Source of the DNA: Nereocystis luetkeana
Lineage: Eukaryota > Sar > Phaeophyceae > Laminariales > Laminariaceae
Direction: 5' to 3'
Length of the DNA stretch: 64,000 nucleotides
Assembly: GCA_031213475.1 (NCBI GenBank)
Contig: JARUPZ010000009.1
Location: forward strand, 2,505,001 to 2,569,000
Part shown: one piece after another, positions 1 to 11,300 of the stretch
Layout: each line of letters begins with the position of its first letter
Numbering within the stretch: the first letter of the stretch is position 1
Made by a program: the position numbers and the translations under genes
Notes under the pieces: model-generated
Database searches by the model: none
The model's input: only the letters and a program-made list of their open reading frames with translations
Told to the model about the DNA's origin: nothing

Positions 1-99
1 GTTCCGCAACATGATGTTTACTCATATTCTCTTTAGCGAAATCTTAACCCTGGATTGTCCCCAAAACGGAACCGCGGTTCTGAAAGGGATGATCCTTGT

Positions 100-312
100 G
101 TGTTTCGCCTGCCGCTGCGACTGCTTCAGCCGGTCCCGACTCCCTTCTCGATTGGGAACCGATACCACCTCCACAGCAGCAGCAGCAGCAGCAGCCGTAG
201 CAGCAGCGGTGGCGGGGCTTGACTCCACCAAGGGCTTGGCTCCAGATGCACCGTCAGGATCCTCACAGCCCAAGCCATCAGTGGTTGAGGCGGCTTCGTC
301 CATCGTGCTCAC
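100..312 (-). CDS. Possible low-complexity coding exon (Ala-rich)
   Basis: A minus-strand frame stays open from 312 downwards. It encodes an acidic/Ser-rich stretch, then a poly-Ala run from a GCT/GCA repeat, then a basic Arg/Lys/Gln segment. The plus strand is also open across the same repeat, as is usual for triplet repeats, so the strand is not certain. No family is recognised, and the exon ends are not defined. Confidence 0.2.
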
Positions 313-879
313 GGTCTCGCTCCCTGTCTCCCTGTCCCCCCTCTCTAGCTCTTCTGCGTGCCCTCTCCGCTCTTTACGCCGTGTATTTTCATGGGTTTCC
401 GCTTCTTAATGAGGCGTGATTGGAAGACGTACGTAAACAGTCAAAGTGCTGGCACCCTGGCAGCCCCCTCAGCCAGTACAGTAGTACTGGCAGTACATAC
501 TGGACCAGCGCCCAGCCCTACTCATTGGCCTGTGTCTCGCCGCAGCTACGTACCGTACAGTAATTCCCTACGACGGTTCCCTACTATACATACGATCGTA
601 GGTCGCAGGGTCTTACGAGGCGCTTCGCGCAGCAGGTGGTTCCGCCCGCTACGCTCTCGCTCACGAGGAAGAAAGAACGGGGTGGAGCATACATGGTCCC
701 AAACTGTGGTTGGAAACAGGCGGCTTGCAGAGGGCCAAGAGCTCCGTGCTGCAGGAAAACAACCCGAACGGACGCCGCATGCATGTACGTACATACTGGT
801 ACCGGGTATCTACGAAAGAGAAAGCACAGCCCTGCGCTTTCTCTGCACCGCGCTGCGCTGCGTTGAACTGCGCTGTGGT

Positions 880-965
880 AAGCTGAGCTGAGCTGAGATG
901 ACCTGTGCTAATCTGAGCTGAGATACGCTGAGCTGAGCTGAGCTGAGCTGCGCTGAGCTGAGATG
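880..965. repeat. GAGCT pentanucleotide array
   Basis: Degenerate tandem copies of the five-base unit GAGCT/AGCTG run through this segment, extended on the left by related GCGCT/GCGTT units from about 830. The unit is close to its own reverse complement (AGCT core), so the array can fold on itself. Confidence 0.8.
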
Positions 966-1814
966 AGTGCAATTTGTGCCTTTCTGGGATTGTATGTGGT
1001 ACCAGGAACTTCATAAATCGCATGATACCTGACATGCACGAAAGAGAGAGCACACCACGGCCGGCATCCGGTTTTGGCACGGCACCTCACGGCACCACAC
1101 GACGCTACTGAGCTCAACCTGGGTGTGACCTGCGAAAAAAAGGAAACCCCCTCACCCTCGGAAAAGAGAACAATGAAGAAAGCCAAAGCCAATAAAAAAG
1201 CTGGAAGGTTCGGCAAGTACAAAGCTACTTTGGCAAGTTTTCACAGCAGTGTCGTTAAAAACGCCCCTACTAGAAGGAGGCGCTGTTCAAGTGGGAGCTC
1301 TGAGAGGCCAGGGATGTGAGAACGGAGACAGCTGAGGGAAAAGGCATAAGTAAATAAGTCTTGCCTGGTAGAGCGCTTCGTCCTAATCACTGAGTGCGAG
1401 GGAAAACGAAACTGCAACGCGATGAAGAATCGGCGTACGGCAAGCGGGCAAGACCTTGCACGAATAATCGGATCCCACTTCGTGATCTAAATAGTTCATG
1501 GCATATCTAATTCCCGATCTTTGTAAGATCTACATGTAAAAGCACGGGCTGCCCGTCGGAACCCGTACAACCGGCAAGATCTAAATATAGCACGTGTTTC
1601 CTGGGTTGGGTCTGCCCTACAAGGCAGATCCTGCGCAGCCTTCTCACAGCGGCAGGCGAGGAACTAGATGATCTACTACTGTAGATTTATATATCATCAT
1701 CTGTGCGGGGTGTGGGTTATTTTGGACGAAAAATGCCACTCCCATAGTAAAGCGGTTGCTTTATCTCCGGTGTCCCGTTAAATCGTTCAGGGCCGTTCAT
1801 TGGTATATTCAAAC

Positions 1815-1975
1815 CTCGCGGGTCAGGTCGGGCCGGGTCAGTTCGGGTCGGGAAAAGGTGACCTGACCCGACCGAACCCGGCCCGTGAGAGTTTCAACCC
1901 TCCTGGCCGGACCTTTCCCGACCCGAACCCACCCGTGAGAGTCTGAAAAGTTCCTGACCCGACGCGGGTCGCATT
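1815..1975. repeat. GGGTC-rich imperfect inverted repeat
   Basis: The left part is built of GGGTC/GGTCG units and the right part of the complementary GACCC/CCGAC units. The segment around 1827-1890 can therefore fold into a hairpin with only a few mismatches and a short AAAAG loop. Related GGTCG runs occur at 14195-14235. Confidence 0.75.
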
Positions 1976-2785
1976 TTTGTTCATTGTCTGTACATACGTA
2001 CCAGCAGTTTTATTTTCTCCGTAACATAGGCAATGAGGCGGATACCACCTATCTGGTATAAGGTATGTACATGTTTCCCCCGGGTATTCGTACGAAGGCC
2101 ACGGGCGTTTCAGTCGTCAGCCCGTCCGAGACACCGGGACAGCGACCGAAGCAACGGTTGATGGAGCTTTGGTGTCATCATCAAACCGTATCCAATACAA
2201 CCAGCGTCAACGCCCGGCGGTACGGGTAGGAGAACCATGCATTCAACCACTGTATCTCGGACGCCAACCATTGCATCATCCCCCCAATCACGCATTTAGC
2301 GTTGCTGCAACTTTCTCGTCTTTGTTTCCGGTCAATTTTCCCCTCTGAACTAAGTCTCAAACGGGTCAACACCCGCTCCCGCGAAAAGAAATAAAATGGG
2401 CACGCCTAATCGCAAGCTGGAAATGCCGATACTTGTCTGAACACACGTTAGCAGTGTGTACCGGACAGCTAGACTACAGCTGTATCCTAGGCCCCTGCTG
2501 TATATTTCGATCCGCACGATGTACTTTAGATATCATGTTTGGCCGCGTGAGGTCTCGTATGGCATGGCTTTTGCGCACACGTATGCTGAGTGGTGGGACC
2601 TAAACGTACGAAAAAGCTCTTCCACGACATCTCATCATAGCTGCAAACATATCATAGAACTTGGATGATGTAGATCATGATTTTATCCTTCCGACGGTAG
2701 GGTTACACCATTTTTTGGCTCAACATTCCATGAGCGGCTGAGCTCCTGGAGTGGGCAAGTACCGGTTTGTACGCGCCCTAGTTTA

Positions 2786-3110
2786 GTGCGCACTGGCCGG
2801 TTTGTTTTTGCGCCAACGCACTTATTGTTTGCGCGCCCGCCTTGTTTGTATGCGCGTACGCCCTTGTTGTATGCGCAATACCCGAGTTGTATGCGCCAAC
2901 GTAATGTTTGTATGCGCGCACGCCCTTGTTGTATGCGCGTACGCCCTCTTGATACACGCCCTGCCCTCTTTGTATGCGCCAACACGCCGGTTGTGTGTGC
3001 ACGCGCCCTGTTCGTACGCTCGCGCGCACGGCCTGCTCTATGCGCGGGTGCCGTGTTCTTACGCACCCCATGTCCTGGTTGTATGCGCGCACGCCCTGTT
3101 TTGTGTGCGC
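2786..3110. repeat. Minisatellite of about 30 bp (TGTATGCGC units)
   Basis: The motif TTGTATGCGC followed by ACGCCC recurs about ten times with variable spacing. Because of the periodicity both strands show open frames with repeated Cys-Met-Arg or Arg-Ala-Tyr peptides, which I treat as artefacts. The array ends only a few bases before the first recognised exon of the Rpp21-like gene. Confidence 0.8.
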
Positions 3111-3118
3111 TCGCTCAG

Positions 3119-3221
3119 GGCCTCCTCTCGGAGCACGTCTTCGCGAGGATGGACTACCTGTGGAGGGCTTCCCACTGCCTTCGAGTTTCGAGCCCGGCCA
3201 CCTCCAGGGTGTACTCGTTAA
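3119..3221 (+). CDS. RPP21: RPP21-like exon: N-terminal helix
   Basis: It follows a CTCGCTCAG acceptor at 3118. The frame encodes ...EHVFARMDYLWRASHCL..., close to the conserved Rpp21/Rpr2 helix (Arg-x-Asn-Phe/Tyr-Leu-Tyr-x-Ala), then a Ser/Pro stretch and SRVYSL, which could match the family's ARFY segment. The donor chosen is GTGAAAGT at 3222, leaving phase 1 as the next exon requires. GTGTAC at 3208 is an alternative donor. Resemblance is by eye only. Confidence 0.6.
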
Positions 3222-5300
3222 GTGAAAGTAAATAGCGGCGAGTTGCGTTGCAGGCGCGGCGCAGTGGGAAACAGAAATTTTGGCTTGTGCCATCGTCTCG
3301 TAACCGTACTGCTGTTGCTGTGAGCTACCTCACATCCTCGGACATATTGAGGCGTTCTGCGATAGAGGTTCACCCTGATTTTTCTGGGGCTCGTTACTTA
3401 AGGAGCTCCATACCTCACCCGAAAACTGACTTCAGGGAAACTCAAAATGCATCCCGATGAGTAATCTCATGGCCCAAGAACACCAAAACGTCATTTTTCG
3501 GGACAAGATTTTCATTCCGACGATATTAGGTTAAGAAAACCCGTCATTCAGAAATCATTTTAGCAGAAATGTGCTACCTCTACCGTAGAACGCGTTATAC
3601 GATGATCTATCTATCTGCAGATCATGATCTAGATCATCTAGTCCCTCGCCTGCCGGTCGTTTGAGGTTGTGGAGGGATCTGCTTACGTAGTACAGATCCA
3701 ACCCAGAAAACACGCGCTAAACCAAGCGGACTGCACGGGTCCCACACCCAGCAATATGAGCCCAGTCGTACGAAAGCGGGAAATCTATCTATTAATACCA
3801 GGTATCCATCGTCCTGGAAGCACCTAGAATATATAGTGGCAATCGATTATCGGTCCAGAGGCTTGAAATCTTGGAACCCTGTCCGACGACGAGAAAGGGC
3901 CGAGAGGCGATGTGCTGTGCTCGGCTCGCCGAAGACGCTCCGGCGTGCAGTCGTGTTTATCAGTGTCCAGGCCTCTTGCCGGCGCTCGCCTCGCAAGGGG
4001 TCGACTATGGACGATAAGGTGCCGTGCCCACGAGCTGCGCGCGCAGGCGTGATCCTCCCGGGCAATAGTGGCCGTGGCTCGTTTCCGTACCCAAGAGCAC
4101 GAGCGGCACGGCTGTGAGCAGTACCGCTCTTCTTTTTCTTTTTCTTTTTATCTGAGGCATACGATCTGTTGCGAGTTGCCGTAATACAGCATGCGTGTTG
4201 TTTTTTTTTCCCCGTTTTTTTGTTTCACTTGTGTTCAATCCCCTTCCTGAGGTAAACTAGTAATAGGCGATGGGTTAGACATGAGAATAACGAAGACGTC
4301 AACTATCCGCTGCAGGTCGTACAATGTGTTGCCGCGTGCACATATTTGCCCTCAAGACGCGTTTTTACGATGGAGGCAACACGTTTTTCCGCTGAATGTT
4401 TTCGATTCCTCAACCCCTTTTAGAACCGCAGTCCCCGTTTGGGGGGCAAACCACTCAAATTGTCAGTAATTTGTCCCCAAAACGGGACTGCGGTCCAAAC
4501 AGGGTGCCTTAACCCGACACCGTCGGAAGGCCAATCTTGTTTCGAAAAATGACGTTTTGGTACACTTCGGATGCATTTTAATTCTTGCTGAAGTCAGCTT
4601 TCAGGTGAGGCATGTAGCTCCTTAACCCCTTTAGAGCCGCAGTCCCGTTTTGGGGACAAACTACTTGAAGTTTGAGTGGTTTGTCCCCACATATGGGACT
4701 GCGGTTCTAAAAGGAGGGTTAAGGGAGGAGCCTCAGAAACATTAGCGCGAACCTCCACCGTAGAACGCCTCTTCTGAAAGAGCTCCGGCCCAGTGACCAA
4801 AAAAAGTATTTCGTCAAAAACAAAATCCAACCCCCCCCTATCCTACTGCAGCGCGCATCTGTGCTCTCGGGTCTCGCGGTCTTCTCGTACACGGTAAACA
4901 AATCCTACGCGAATGATTGTTATGAAAGGTAATTTTTTTATTGCCAAACGAGCGGCACTCGGCGCTCGCGTAATGAATAGAGCCGACAAAACGTGAGGGG
5001 ACGTCTGCAGAATCGTTCAGAGCCGTAGTTTTCGAGCTCTAATATTGTTTTGCGTTTTGAGAAAAAAACAAACATCCTCTCACTCGCGGAGGTAGAACAT
5101 CCAAGTGCCGGAGGATCAAGGCACGTATCTTCGAGTACCGAACATTTTTTTGTTTTTCGTTTTTGTTAATCCAAAACGAAAAAAACGGCCGCGGTTGCGA
5201 GATCCTTGAGAACTGCAAATATCTGACTCTACCCTCCCACTGTTTCCGCTCTGTTTGCTTGTTTTGTTTTGTTTTTCTTTCCGAACGAACCGACTCCTTC

Positions 5301-5332
<32 letters not shown>

Positions 5333-8300
5333 CTTCTTCTTCTTCGCGGTGACAAGAGACCAGCTGTTGAAGCTGTGTGCCGCCCACGGATCGGAGGTAT
5401 CAGGTGAGGCTGCTGCTACCTTGATCCCTTCTATTTACGGGGGACCATAGTAAACAGAACCTATACAGTGCACACAAAAACCTACCAGCATACATTTATC
5501 TATTTCTACTAGTGACAATATTTGGTCCTATTTACCATGGTCCCCCGTAAAAGGACCGCAGCAGTCCCGTTTTGGGGGCAAAACCGCACAAATTCATTCT
5601 GAGGAGTTTGTCCCCAAACCTGGACTGCAGCCCTAAACAGATTGCGGGTGTTGCCCCCATTCCCATCGCTGCCGCGCTTACGTCCCTCTGGCGAGTGGCT
5701 CTCTCCCTCACTCGATACGGGAAAAACTAGCTAGATACTATTGCGGAGGGCCATAGTTAACAGGACCTATGGTACTCGTAAAAACCTATATGTTTAACCA
5801 TTTTTACTAACAATATTTGGTCCTGTTAACTATGGCCCCCCGTAATAGTACGGGGGACCATAGTTCATAGGACCTGTGGTATACGTAAAAACCTACCAGG
5901 GTATATATTTAACCATTTCTACTATTACGGGGGACCATAGTTAATAGGACCAAATATTGTTAGTAAAAACGGTTAAATATTTAGGATTTTGTGTACCAGG
6001 TATATATTTAACCATTTCTACTATTACGGGGGACCATAGTTAATAGGACCAAATATTGTTAGTGAAAACGGTTAAATAGCTAGGATTTTGTGTATACCAT
6101 AGGTCCTATTATCTATGGTCCCCCGTAATAGCAATATTTGGTCCTATTAACTATGGTCCCCCGTAATACCAGGTAGGAAGTGTTTTGTCTGGCGCAAGGT
6201 AGACAAATAATCTCATGCGGCCGTGAAAATATCGCCAAAACACACACAAAACGAAGCTTTTTGAAAAAACTCCGGACTTTCAAGAAGTGAATAGGGTGAG
6301 TCACTCAGCCGAAATGATTATTGGGCGGATGGCAAACCAAGGACCCGATCGTGACCTCCCTCCCCCCCCCCCCCCCAAACCGTAGCAGCACTATTGCGGG
6401 GGGTCCCGTATTAAATACCTGGTAGCACCTACGGTACAGACAAAAACCTATACGTTTCGCTATTTCTACTGAAAATATTTGGTCCTATTTTCCAGGCCCC
6501 CCCGTAAAGGCTGACTCGTCGTTTTAGAGCGTTTGTTGCACACCTCGGATAGATGATGATCTATCTATCTACAGATCATGATCTAGATCATCTAGGTCGT
6601 CACCTGCCGTTGGGAGAGGTTGCGCAGGATCTGCATACTAGTACAGATCCAACCCATGAAACATGTGCTAGATTCTCGGTCGGGAGGGGAGGGGGACGGG
6701 GGGAGGGAGGTTACGCGTACATCCCCTCTCTGCCATGCCTCCTCTGCCTGTCTGCATGTCCTTCCGAGCGCCCGTTCTAGTCTTGGCATGCTTACCACCG
6801 TGTCTTCTGTACAGGAGGCTCGGGGAGGGGCGGCGCCGGCGCCGGCGGTGGCTGTATCCATGCCGACGATAACTGGTCCTGCCCGGCAAGATGAGCTATA
6901 GACCCTACAGATCATACTGATCGTACAAAATCCGGAACACATGTGCCTTGAAATAATCTAGATCATGAACTGTGGGGATCGATGATCTGCCCGACGTTTG
7001 GGATTTTCCTTTTTTTGTAGAGCTGAGAAGCGAGTCCTGAGACGACTTACGTAAGCAGCTATTTCGTGGGGCCATAGTGAATAGGACCAATTATTGTCAG
7101 TAAAAAATGGTGAATGTATAGGTTTTTGTGTTTACTGCAGGTCCTATTTACTATGGTCCCCCATAACCCTTTTAGAACCGCAGTCCCGTTTTGGGGACAA
7201 ATCACATGGAATTAGAATGGTTTGTCCCCAGATCGGGACTGCGGTACTGAAGGGGCTAATAGCTATTGGTCGGACTGACAATGGTTAGTCGACTCCTCTT
7301 AGGTACCGACTGTCTGAATTTCACCAGCTAAGTCATTAGTCGGACTATTCCAGCAGTCGGTCGTTTCCCGTAGGTGCAGACTATCCGACTTATTGGGTGG
7401 GTTTCCATACTTTCAGGGAGGATTATTGGATGCAGGATACTTTTTTTTTTTTGGGCGGGGCGGGGCGTTTGATTGGAGAGGGGGGAGGGGGGGTGTACTC
7501 GATAGGAGAGATGTACTCGATCTCATGCATGGCCGTAGTCGTATGACCATAGGCCCTCGCATCCCTACAATGCCGGGACGGAGCATGTCGGGTTTTCACA
7601 GACCAGGCAGACATTGCTTGCACCAAGCGCGAAGCGCCGTGAGGTGTCTGGCGAGTCGCATGAAGGGTGAGCTGCATCCTACTAAGAACCGCTTTTGAGG
7701 CGGACTTGCATATGGACGACAGCTTCAATGAGTTGATTTAATTTCCGGTGTAGGCGTTTCCAGAGACAGCAATGGGAGCACTATGTAACTGCCTCTTGGG
7801 TGCCTTACCTTGAACACCACGTGATACGATTATTCCCAATTGTGCGGAGTAAAGGTTCTTTACCTCGCACAAACGATCTAACTCGACAACCAGCTGTGGG
7901 CGACCGCCAAAAAAAACAAAAACAAAAACGGTACCCTGGTTGTCTAGCTCACGTAGTGAGCGGCATGTTTTACAGTGTCATTGCCAACCGACGCCAACCC
8001 AACCTATATAAAATAGGGGGGGGGGGGGGGGGGGGCTGATTTGGCTCGCTTGACTCAAGTCGGCCAATCGGCTGGCCACCATCGGCTGTATTCGTCAGCC
8101 GGCCTGCTGACTGAAGTCGGCTAGTTGGCCAGCGGCACCTACCGGTTATCAAGCAGATATTTGTCGTGACATCCTGCCGACTCGTAGCTCCTATCATACC
8201 ATGTGGTGCTCTAATAAGTATTCGAGGCAAATGCATTAAAATAATCCTGATGTATATGATCCGCACGACGTGCAACGTACACTATTATTAATATTACTGA

Positions 8301-11300
8301 TTGATTCGCGTCTGCCTGTCGAGTGAGCCTTTACCTGCACGATGATAACACGCCTTTCTTGTTGCCCACGTGATTTGTCCGCCTGGGTGGACAATTTTCT
8401 GTGTTTCGATTCCTCCGGCATTCGCGCAGAATCTCCATAGCGACAAATAGCATGTAGAATCTATACTCAGCCTGACTCGAGATGTGCCGGATGTATGGGT
8501 TGTCGGCTTTTAGCCACGGCCTGGGTGTCGTCTTACAATCTGATGGCGGGAAGGTGTAGGGGGGGGGGGGGGGAGGGTATACATGTAGGGGGCCTTCTAC
8601 CATAGTGGTCCACTCTAATTTTCTGAGGCTCCTCACGTAAGGAGCTCCAGACCTCTATCCAAAAACAGACTTCAGCAAAAATCAGATTTCGTTCCGATGG
8701 GTAAATCCCATGGACCATGCATACAAGAACGATTTGTTTCGAAACAACATTGGCATTCCCCCGATTTTGGGTTCAGGAACCCCGTCATTCAGAAAAAAGG
8801 TTCAGCGGAAATGTGTCACCTCTATCGTAGAACGAGTCGTAGGCTGTTGAAAAAAACACCATTATTTCTCGGCCTGAGAAGCTCTTCCTTGTGGAATCAA
8901 GGTGCGGGCGTAGGCCCCACCCGGATGTTACTCTCGATGTCTTCAACTTCCGAACCAGAACTTAACTAATAGCCCGCCTTAAGCTCCGAAAAAAATGCCC
9001 AAGACATTTCGAAACCGCGTGCGGCGACAGCTATGTCCTCTTTCCCCCCCCAAGCCTACACTGACAGAGGGTATCATATCTCCTTCTGTGTACAACCAAT
9101 GAGGCATTTTCAAACTCCGGAGACGCACCTATTCCTTCCCCGCCTTCCCCCCCCCAAAAAAAAAATCCCGAAGTAGTGGGTCGGTTAAGGATCAAACGGA
9201 ATATTATATCCCTCATAAATTTGTATCACCCCCCCCCCTTCCCCCCCCGCCCCCCCCAACACAAGAAATATTGGATCAGTTAATCAAATTTATTTTTCTT
9301 TTATCGGAGTACGTCTTGAGCTCCGTCCCCCTCCCACAAACCCGAAGTGCTGCAGTCGATCACACGTCTTTTTTTTTTTTTTTCTTTTTTACCACCGTAC
9401 GACGGTGATCCGTTGCAAAAGAACAACACTCTGTACGGGGAGGTGAAGACCGTTTGGCGCCTCTTTTTACCATCGTGCGACGGTGATCCGTTGCAAAAGA
9501 ACAACACTCTGTACGGGGAGGTGGAGACCGTTTGTGTAGTAAGAATGTACCGCAGCGTGTCACGCTAGCATCGGAGACCGCCGTTTCAGCTTCGAACGAA
9601 AACCGTGGTGGCCGTCATCGCAGGATGGAGCGGCCTGCCCGACTGCATCGCGGGCTCCATGTGCGGTAAATGTGGAGGCGTGTTCGTCCCGGGGATCAAC
9701 TGCCGCGTTCGCGTCAGGCACCGATCCCTGGCTTCTCCAGGCGCCAAAAGCAAGAAGACGAAACGGTCCAACACCACTACCACCGCCGCCGCCGCCACCG
9801 CCTCTGCGGGCGCGGCTTCCGCTTCTTCTGCTGGAAAAAAAGGACTGCGCACGTGCCGGAACGAGGTGGTGAGTGGTCGTTCCTGCTTCTTCCTTTTTTG
9901 TTTGTCGGTCAATAAAAGGACAAAGCATGTCGGCTCTGATTTCCCCCGAGAATTTCTCGCGGAAAGTTCTGTTCGCAAGCTGGATGCGATACTTCGATCG
10001 CGGCTGCTACTATTAAATATATATATGGTGCTTCGTGTATACACGGAGAGGGTTTGGTCTCGTGGAGGATATTTTATCGGTCTACAGTCGGTGGTTCGGC
10101 TGCTCCCAAGAGGGTTGTCGACGGGACGATGTATTTACGAATGGCAGTCTCCACGGGCCACCCGGCGAGCGGGGACGGTGCGGTACAAAACACACTCCCG
10201 ATTGGTTATTGGGAGCCTGTTTCACATCCCGGCACGAAAAGGGCTTTTTTTTTGCCTACAGCACGTATAGGCAAAAATAGGCCTCATGAAAGCCCATACA
10301 CCCGATTGGTTATTGGGAGCCTGTTTCACACCCCGGCACGAAAAGGGCTTTTTTTTGCCTACAGCACGTATAGGCAAAAATAGGCCTCATGAAAGCCCAC
10401 ATTGACGGCAATATCTCACCCAGTGAGAGGGGCTGCTGTGGTGTTTTTAGACCCACACTTTTTGCTCGGACTGGCGGTGCTCCTCATCCCTAGGAGAGCT
10501 ACGTTACAGTAGTGCCAGCCCCCCCTGTACCGGTAGCGTCGGCTTCCGCCAGCCAACATCGGTCGTCCAAGTTCGGGGGCCAAAAAATGTAAAAAAAAAA
10601 AAATTGTCTGTGCGGCGAGAGACACCCACCCCCCTGCCTTAGTCTGGCCACGACCGCCGGAGAAAAGTCTCGGGAATTAAGGAAGAGGTGCGTCGTGGGG
10701 AGATATCAGGGTTGGTGGTGATGATGGCGGTGATGTGCTCATCATGTCACTGCCGCACCTGGCAGCTCGTTCCCTGAAATGTATGCCCGTGGAACCACAA
10801 GAGGCTATAGAAGCGAAGGCTTGCGTCTCCATGGAAGGAAGCGGTGTGTGAACTGTCAGCCATGGGTCGGCGGAGCACGGCCAGGTTATAGATAGGTAAA
10901 GCACTACCAGGTACGTACGAGTCGCACGCAACGGTTCGTTTGTTTCATGTCTCGTCCGGTGCTGAAAAGTGGAGTCGGAAACGCTCTGATTGCTTGCTCA
11001 TGCGCATCTGAATTTGTCGGAAAAGAAGACGTCACGCGGAAAGTTAGCGGGCATTTTGTCAACCGCTTTGTCAAAGCTGTTTCAACTCGTACACTCTACT
11101 GGTGATGATCGATGTTGTTGTTGTTGTTGTTGTCGTGCCCGATGCTGAAGGTGATTGTGTTCTGTTTTTGTTTTTATTTTTTTTTGTTTTTTCGCTTTAT
11201 TTTTATCCCCCGGCTTGACCCCTTTTAGAACCGCAGTCCCGTTTTGGGGACAAACCATTCAAATTTCAAGTATTTTGTCCCCAAAACGGGACTGGGGCCC

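Larger units (their letters stand above)
1..3118. other. Gene-poor left end with repeats
   Basis: No gene is recognised here. The stretch holds a fragment of the TTAA palindrome family (45-90), an Ala/GCA-repeat coding candidate on the minus strand (about 100-312), a GAGCT pentamer array (about 880-965), a GGGTC-rich imperfect palindrome (about 1815-1975) and a minisatellite of about 30 bp units (2786-3110). A short basic frame at 1173-1319 starts with many lysines and could be an N-terminal exon of the Rpp21-like gene that follows. Yeast Rpr2 also begins with a basic segment, but no good donor in the right phase was found, so this is only a suggestion. Confidence 0.5.
3222..9623 (+). other. 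RPP21-like intron 1 (6.4 kb, repeat-filled)
   Basis: It holds five TA-MITE copies plus a nested cluster of them, four TTAA palindromes, three GTTCTACG-type elements, a full-length poly-G-headed repeat (7475-7976), a TTC/CTT triplet run near 5300-5346, C and G homopolymers (for example 8018-8037 and 9228-9257) and a 75 bp tandem duplication just before the acceptor. A GC-rich patch at 6668-6900 ends in a frame with C-terminus Arg-Gln-Asp-Glu-Leu after a plausible AG at 6811, but nothing else supports a gene there. A GC-rich patch at 3836-4117 is open on both strands and is not recognised. A short missed exon of the RPP21-like gene may lie in this interval. Confidence 0.5.

Noticed and set aside
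2683..3293. Cys/Arg or Tyr/Lys repeat ORFs over the TGTATGCGC minisatellite
   Set aside because: Frames on both strands simply follow the ~30 bp unit. Only the segment after 3118 has protein-like, conserved content.
5849..6166. CRISPR-like array
   Set aside because: The repeats are inverted-end MITEs of a eukaryotic genome with no equal spacers and no cas genes. The same holds for the other short tandem arrays in the window.
10677..10931. Small secreted protein on the minus strand
   Set aside because: It has a hydrophobic N-terminus, but with so many chance ORFs of this size there is no reason to prefer it.
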